From UBA11524 sp045132495 (GTDB taxonomy: Bacteria; Bacillota; Clostridia; Christensenellales; Aristaeellaceae): a stretch of 8,647 nt of DNA. Both the position numbers and the translations under genes were made by a program. Under the pieces are notes generated by a model. It was given only the letters and a program-made list of their open reading frames with translations. It searched no databases and was not told the DNA's origin. The DNA lies in contig JBGUSK010000031.1 of NCBI GenBank assembly GCA_045132495.1, forward strand, positions 1 to 8,647, read 5' to 3'. Of this stretch, positions 6,667-8,647 are shown one piece after another; position 1 is the stretch's first letter, and every line of letters starts with the position of its first letter.

Positions 6667-7139
6667 GGTTTCTGCCCTCCTCGGGACTGCAGCAGCGCAG
6701 CCAGACTCTGCATGATCTCGCTCGGGCCCTTGCCGGAGTCGTCCACGGGCTTGTCGCGCCACTTCTTGGGAAGGCGGTTCTTCAGCCAGTAGATCTGCGC
6801 GGTGACATCAGGAACAACGTGCCGGCGCACAACTTTGGAGATCTTCAGCACTTCCTTGCCGGTGTTAGGATCCACGGAGGGCTCGCTGATGATCTCGTCG
6901 TAGCTGTATCCGACGGCACGCTTGTGCAGCGCGTTTTCGACTTCGATGTCCGCGACGTCGGCTCCCTTTTTTAGGGCCGCGGAAATCGCGGGATAGAGGT
7001 TGCGCCACTCTCGAAGGGTGGCAACGTTGCAGCCGATGTTGTGGGCGATCTGCTCCAGCGTCAGACCGTCGCGCGCCCAGGCCTCCAGGCGGAGGAGGTT
7101 CTCCGGCTCAAGCCAGGTTGCATACTTGCCCTTGGCCAT
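6663..7139 (-). CDS. terS: Terminase small subunit
   Basis: This encodes 158 aa with an N-terminal helix-turn-helix (LTLEQIAHNIGCNVATLREW, 26-45), preceded by WLEPENLLRLEAWARDG, the common opening of terminase small subunits in Firmicute phages. A helical oligomerisation region follows (ISAALKKGADVADIEVENAL, 52-71), and then the family-typical TAQIYWLKNRLPKKWRDK (113-130). It recognises the packaging start site and loads terminase large subunit. A strong AAAGGAGG lies 8 nt before the ATG. It is the first gene of the late operon, about 70 nt after a predicted promoter and just after a terminator-like hairpin. Its last bases overlap the TTG start of terL. The packaging site may lie in or near this gene, but I see no repeat set that proves it. 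Confidence 0.88.
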   Translation of the reverse strand: MAKGKYATWLEPENLLRLEAWARDGLTLEQIAHNIGCNVATLREWRNLYPAISAALKKGADVADIEVENALHKRAVGYSYDEIISEPSVDPNTGKEVLKISKVVRRHVVPDVTAQIYWLKNRLPKKWRDKPVDDSGKGPSEIMQSLAALLQSRGGQKP

Positions 7140-7160
7140 TGCCGGGGCCTCCTTTCAACG
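7140..7160 (-). promoter_or_regulatory. terS ribosome binding site with potential anti-SD pairing
   Basis: AAAGGAGGC (7155-7147 on the minus strand) is a near-perfect Shine-Dalgarno sequence before the terS ATG at 7139. Its GGAGGC (7152-7147) is exactly complementary to GCCTCC (7176-7171), the 3' arm of the terminator-like hairpin just upstream. The same arm can therefore pair either with the hairpin's 5' arm or with this ribosome binding site. Confidence 0.6.
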
Positions 7161-7199
7161 AATAGAAAAGGGAGGCTGGGCCGTTAAGCCTTGCCTCCC
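7161..7199 (-). terminator. Rho-independent terminator-like hairpin in late-operon leader
   Basis: On the minus strand GGGAGGC (7199-7193) and GCCTCCC (7176-7170) form a 7-bp GC-rich stem. Two mismatches follow, then an inner GGC/GCC stem around a 6-nt loop. The stem is followed at once by TTTTCTATT (7169-7161). This is the shape of an intrinsic terminator reading leftwards. It could end transcripts from the upstream regulator operon, and it also lies only about 10 to 40 nt downstream of the predicted late promoter start, so it should act as an attenuator of the late operon unless it is overridden. Confidence 0.7.
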
Positions 7200-7208
7200 A
7201 GTTTGCGA

Positions 7209-7224
7209 TGATATCATTATATCA
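7209..7224. promoter_or_regulatory. Dyad symmetry overlapping the -10 box (possible operator)
   Basis: TGATAT (7209-7214) and ATATCA (7219-7224) form a perfect 6-bp inverted repeat with a 4-bp spacer, covering the whole -10 element and the predicted start. A dimeric DNA-binding protein bound here would block the promoter. AT-rich -10 regions are partly self-complementary by nature, so this may be incidental. Confidence 0.35.
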
Positions 7225-7244
7225 CGGGTTCGATGTTGATTCAA
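7216..7244 (-). promoter_or_regulatory. Predicted late promoter (extended -10, sigma-A type)
   Basis: On the minus strand, TTGAAT (7244-7239) is separated by exactly 17 bp from TATAAT (7221-7216). The -10 box is preceded by TGA, giving an extended -10 (TGATATAAT). The -35 matches the housekeeping consensus at 4 of 6 positions and the -10 at 6 of 6. Transcription would start near 7209 and run into terS and the head genes. The box pattern is seen directly; activity and role as the late promoter are inferred from position. Confidence 0.8.
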
Positions 7245-7273
7245 GACTAAGGCGTGTATAATCACTGCAAATC

Positions 7274-7678
7274 TTACAGCGATTCGAGGGCCGCGTGGCG
7301 GAGCTGCGTGATGTAAACCCGCGTCAGCTCCTGCGCCTGGGCGATCTCCTGATCCGTCATGCCCAGCAGGTAGTAGTAGTTGAGGATCACGAAGTTACGA
7401 ATGTCCCTTTTCGCTACCACACGCACGATGTTCCAGGCTGTATCTCTGAGCTGGTCGACCTTCGAAAACAGTTCTTCGCGCTGCTCCATCAACCCATCGT
7501 AGAGCTGAATGGCTGCAGCTGTCGGGTCGTTCGTGCCGGGAGGATCCGCGTTGTACTGCTGCGCCTTCACGCCCGGGGGCTGTCCGGTCGGCAGACAGCG
7601 GGCCAGCTGAGCATCCAGCTTTCGCAGCTCCAGGACGGCGTCGCGGCAGCTGGTAAGGATTTCTTTTGCAGTCATCAT
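7274..7678 (-). CDS. DUF1492/ArpU-like sigma-region-4 transcriptional regulator
   Basis: This encodes 134 aa with an N-terminal helical half (KEILTSCRDAVLELRKLDAQL, 5-25) and a central helix with charged heptads (about 55-80). The C-terminal helix-turn-helix, GMTDQEIAQAQELTRVYITQ (106-125), ends RHAALESL and resembles sigma factor region 4. Preceding residues NFVILNYYYLLG stand where relatives have L-x-L-R-Y-(x)-G. This is the layout of DUF1492/ArpU-type regulators that control late or packaging genes in Firmicute phages. It lies just before the predicted late promoter and the terS-terL pair, as expected for a late activator or antiterminator. Two ATGs in tandem occur at 7678 and 7675; GGAGGGG lies 2 nt before the first and 5 nt before the second, so MTAKEIL may be the true start. 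The start overlaps the upstream stop as ATGA. Confidence 0.72.
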   Translation of the reverse strand: MMTAKEILTSCRDAVLELRKLDAQLARCLPTGQPPGVKAQQYNADPPGTNDPTAAAIQLYDGLMEQREELFSKVDQLRDTAWNIVRVVAKRDIRNFVILNYYYLLGMTDQEIAQAQELTRVYITQLRHAALESL

Positions 7679-7938
7679 ATCCCCTCCAATCGGGTTTGTG
7701 TTCCTTGATCGAGCACAGTCGCCAGCTCGCGGAGCTTGTTCAGCGTCCAGGCGTGGGGGAGGTTCGACCAGTATTCAACGGTGGTGTAGCCCGTGGCCTT
7801 GTGGTGGACGACGCGCCGGATTTTGATGTCACCGATGTCGATCAGGCGTTTGTAGGCGTCCATTTTCGCCTGCGTGAGGGTGTCGCGGGGCCACAGGTCA
7901 CAGCAGACGATGGTAGGGTCATTGTGGACAGCGATCAT
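7675..7938 (-). CDS. Hypothetical protein (87 aa)
   Basis: I do not recognise this family. The 87-aa product begins MIAVHNDPTIVCCDLWPRD and has a vicinal Cys pair (C12-C13). A helix-rich stretch LTQAKMDAYKRLIDIGDI (21-38) follows, then basic strand-like sequence IRRVVHHKATGYTTVEYW (40-57) and a final helix LNKLRELATVLDQ (66-78). No signal peptide or membrane segment is visible. Its start overlaps the resolvase stop as ATGA, with GAGGTGATGG about 5 nt upstream acting as a ribosome binding site, and its own stop overlaps the regulator start as ATGA. The tight coupling on both sides supports a real gene co-expressed with the resolvase and the regulator. The mixed alpha/beta composition and basic strand would allow nucleic-acid contact, but this is only a guess. 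Confidence 0.72.
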   Translation of the reverse strand: MIAVHNDPTIVCCDLWPRDTLTQAKMDAYKRLIDIGDIKIRRVVHHKATGYTTVEYWSNLPHAWTLNKLRELATVLDQGTQTRLEGI

Positions 7939-8375
7939 GCGTCCATCACCTCAATGCGGATGTAAATGCCCGGAGTGTCCGCCCAAAACTTCTCGCTGAT
8001 CTCCGAGCAGACCAGGCAGTCATCCACCCAGAAGCCCAGATCGGTCATGCAGTCCTTCAGGAGCTTCTCCAGGTTGTCCGTGTCCGGGCGGGTGAGCTTG
8101 TACTCTCCGTGGCGGTGCTTCTTGGGGTCGGTGATGAGGTAAAGCCACTTCACTGTCAGGCGAATGGGCTTGTTGGTGATGGGGGACTCAGGGCGGAACC
8201 GGGCCAGAGCATTGCGGATGTTGATTTCCGCCTGCAGGAGTTGGTCGGGCTTGTAGAGGTAGGGCTTGCCGGTCTTTTTGTTGACGCCGATCTCGCTGGT
8301 CTGGGCGGTGGTGGTGGGCGGCCAGTCGATGCCGTCGTACAGGGGAGCCAGGAAGAACTCGCGGACGTCAGGCAT
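7935..8375 (-). CDS. rusA: RusA-family Holliday junction resolvase
   Basis: This is a 146-aa protein of the RusA endodeoxyribonuclease family, which cuts four-way DNA junctions as a dimer; in phages it helps clear branched DNA before packaging. The signature is RPDTDNLEKLLKDCM (96-110) followed by VDD (117-119) and EISEKF (125-130). D98, D100 and D118 or D119 are the likely metal-binding acids, with K104 and K129 in family-conserved positions. The N-terminal part (NKKTGKPYLYKPDQ, 32-45) gives the usual strand. Length is slightly above the classic 120 residues, mostly from the N-terminus. AAAGGAGG lies 9 nt before the ATG. The gene overlaps its upstream neighbour by 8 bases and the next by 4. 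Similar RusA genes commonly sit just before the late regulator and terminase in Firmicute phages. Confidence 0.88.
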   Translation of the reverse strand: MPDVREFFLAPLYDGIDWPPTTTAQTSEIGVNKKTGKPYLYKPDQLLQAEINIRNALARFRPESPITNKPIRLTVKWLYLITDPKKHRHGEYKLTRPDTDNLEKLLKDCMTDLGFWVDDCLVCSEISEKFWADTPGIYIRIEVMDA

Positions 8376-8613
8376 GCGGAGTCGCCTCCTTTCGCGCTCG
8401 CAGGAAAGCCCATACCAGCGGCATATTCTTGTCCGGGACGGTCAGGTGCTGTTCGGCAGCGTTGCGCTGGTAGAGCACCACGACCTGCTTGCCGTTGCGC
8501 ATCCGCAGCCGCTCGTTGCAGTTGGTCAGCGGGCGAGGGTAGAAGCCGCGCGTGGTCAGGTAGCTGGCGAAGGCGTCCAGGTGCTTGAGGTGGAGGGTGT
8601 TACGGTTAGCCAT
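8368..8613 (-). CDS. Hypothetical protein (81 aa)
   Basis: The 81-aa product starts MANRNTLHLKHLDAFASYLT and is strongly basic. The first half suggests a helix (LHLKHLDAFASYLTTRG), followed by strand segments around RLRMRNGKQVVVLYQRN (38-54) and a final helix NMPLVWAFLRARK (66-78). I do not recognise the family; its basic charge and small alpha/beta look would suit DNA or RNA binding, but nothing proves it. I placed the start at the ATG at 8613, which is 8 nt after GGAGG; the GTG at 8622 lies inside that ribosome binding site and is unlikely. Its end overlaps the resolvase start by 8 bases, so the two are probably co-translated. Confidence 0.72.
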   Translation of the reverse strand: MANRNTLHLKHLDAFASYLTTRGFYPRPLTNCNERLRMRNGKQVVVLYQRNAAEQHLTVPDKNMPLVWAFLRARKEATPHA

Positions 8614-8647
8614 TGGATGCACCTCCGTTTATCTTCGCGCCGCAATC

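Noticed and set aside
6667..6762. N-terminal extension of terminase large subunit to 6762.
   Set aside because: The extra residues are the out-of-frame shadow of the terS C-terminus and precede the only good Shine-Dalgarno site for the TTG start.
8606..8647. Possible tail end of an upstream gene, stopping at TAA near 8629 or at TAA 8606-8608.
   Set aside because: Only a handful of codons are visible in either frame, so no gene can be supported; one probably exists outside the window.
1..8647. CRISPR array, tRNA, rRNA, insertion sequence, attachment site, or a defence system.
   Set aside because: I saw no regular repeats, no tRNA-like cloverleaf, no transposase or integrase, and no gene that looks like a known anti-phage or anti-defence protein. 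The window is essentially a phage packaging and head module.

Overview
The window is a compact, GC-rich tailed-phage or prophage segment in which every convincing gene lies on the minus strand, so transcription runs from right (8647) to left (1). Strong AAAGGAGG-type ribosome binding sites, a PBSX-like terminase pair, an SPP1/A118-like portal and the 'minor capsid 2 / minor capsid 1' families all point to a siphovirus-like phage of a Firmicute. The high GC suggests a Clostridia or gut Oscillospiraceae-type host, but that is inference. No integrase, attachment site or host gene is visible, so a prophage cannot be told from a free phage.

Right part (8613 to 7274): the end of an early/middle operon. 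It holds an 81-aa unknown protein, a RusA-type Holliday junction resolvase, an 87-aa unknown protein and a DUF1492/ArpU-like sigma-region-4-type regulator. Each gene overlaps the next by 4 to 8 bases.

Control region (7140 to 7273): the only real intergenic gap. On the minus strand it contains a near-consensus extended -10 promoter (TTGAAT, 17 bp, TATAAT), a dyad overlapping the -10, a terminator-like hairpin with a U-rich tail starting only about 10 nt after the predicted transcription start, and then the Shine-Dalgarno sequence of the terminase small subunit. The regulator gene ends about 30 bp before this promoter. Regulator, late promoter, early terminator, packaging genes is the same order as lambda Q, pR', tR', late genes.

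Left part (7139 to 1): the late packaging and head module in standard order. It runs terminase small subunit, terminase large subunit (starting at a TTG overlapping the upstream stop), portal, minor capsid/head morphogenesis protein, a small zinc-ribbon protein, a 58-aa unknown, scaffold, major capsid, head-tail adaptor, and the start of a second minor capsid (head closure) protein cut by the window edge. Tail genes presumably follow to the left.

The gene content is largely ordinary phage. The parts most worth a second look are the leader of the late operon, a five-codon minicistron and in-frame triple-TGA junction between portal and minor capsid protein, and tandem hairpins ahead of the scaffold/capsid pair.
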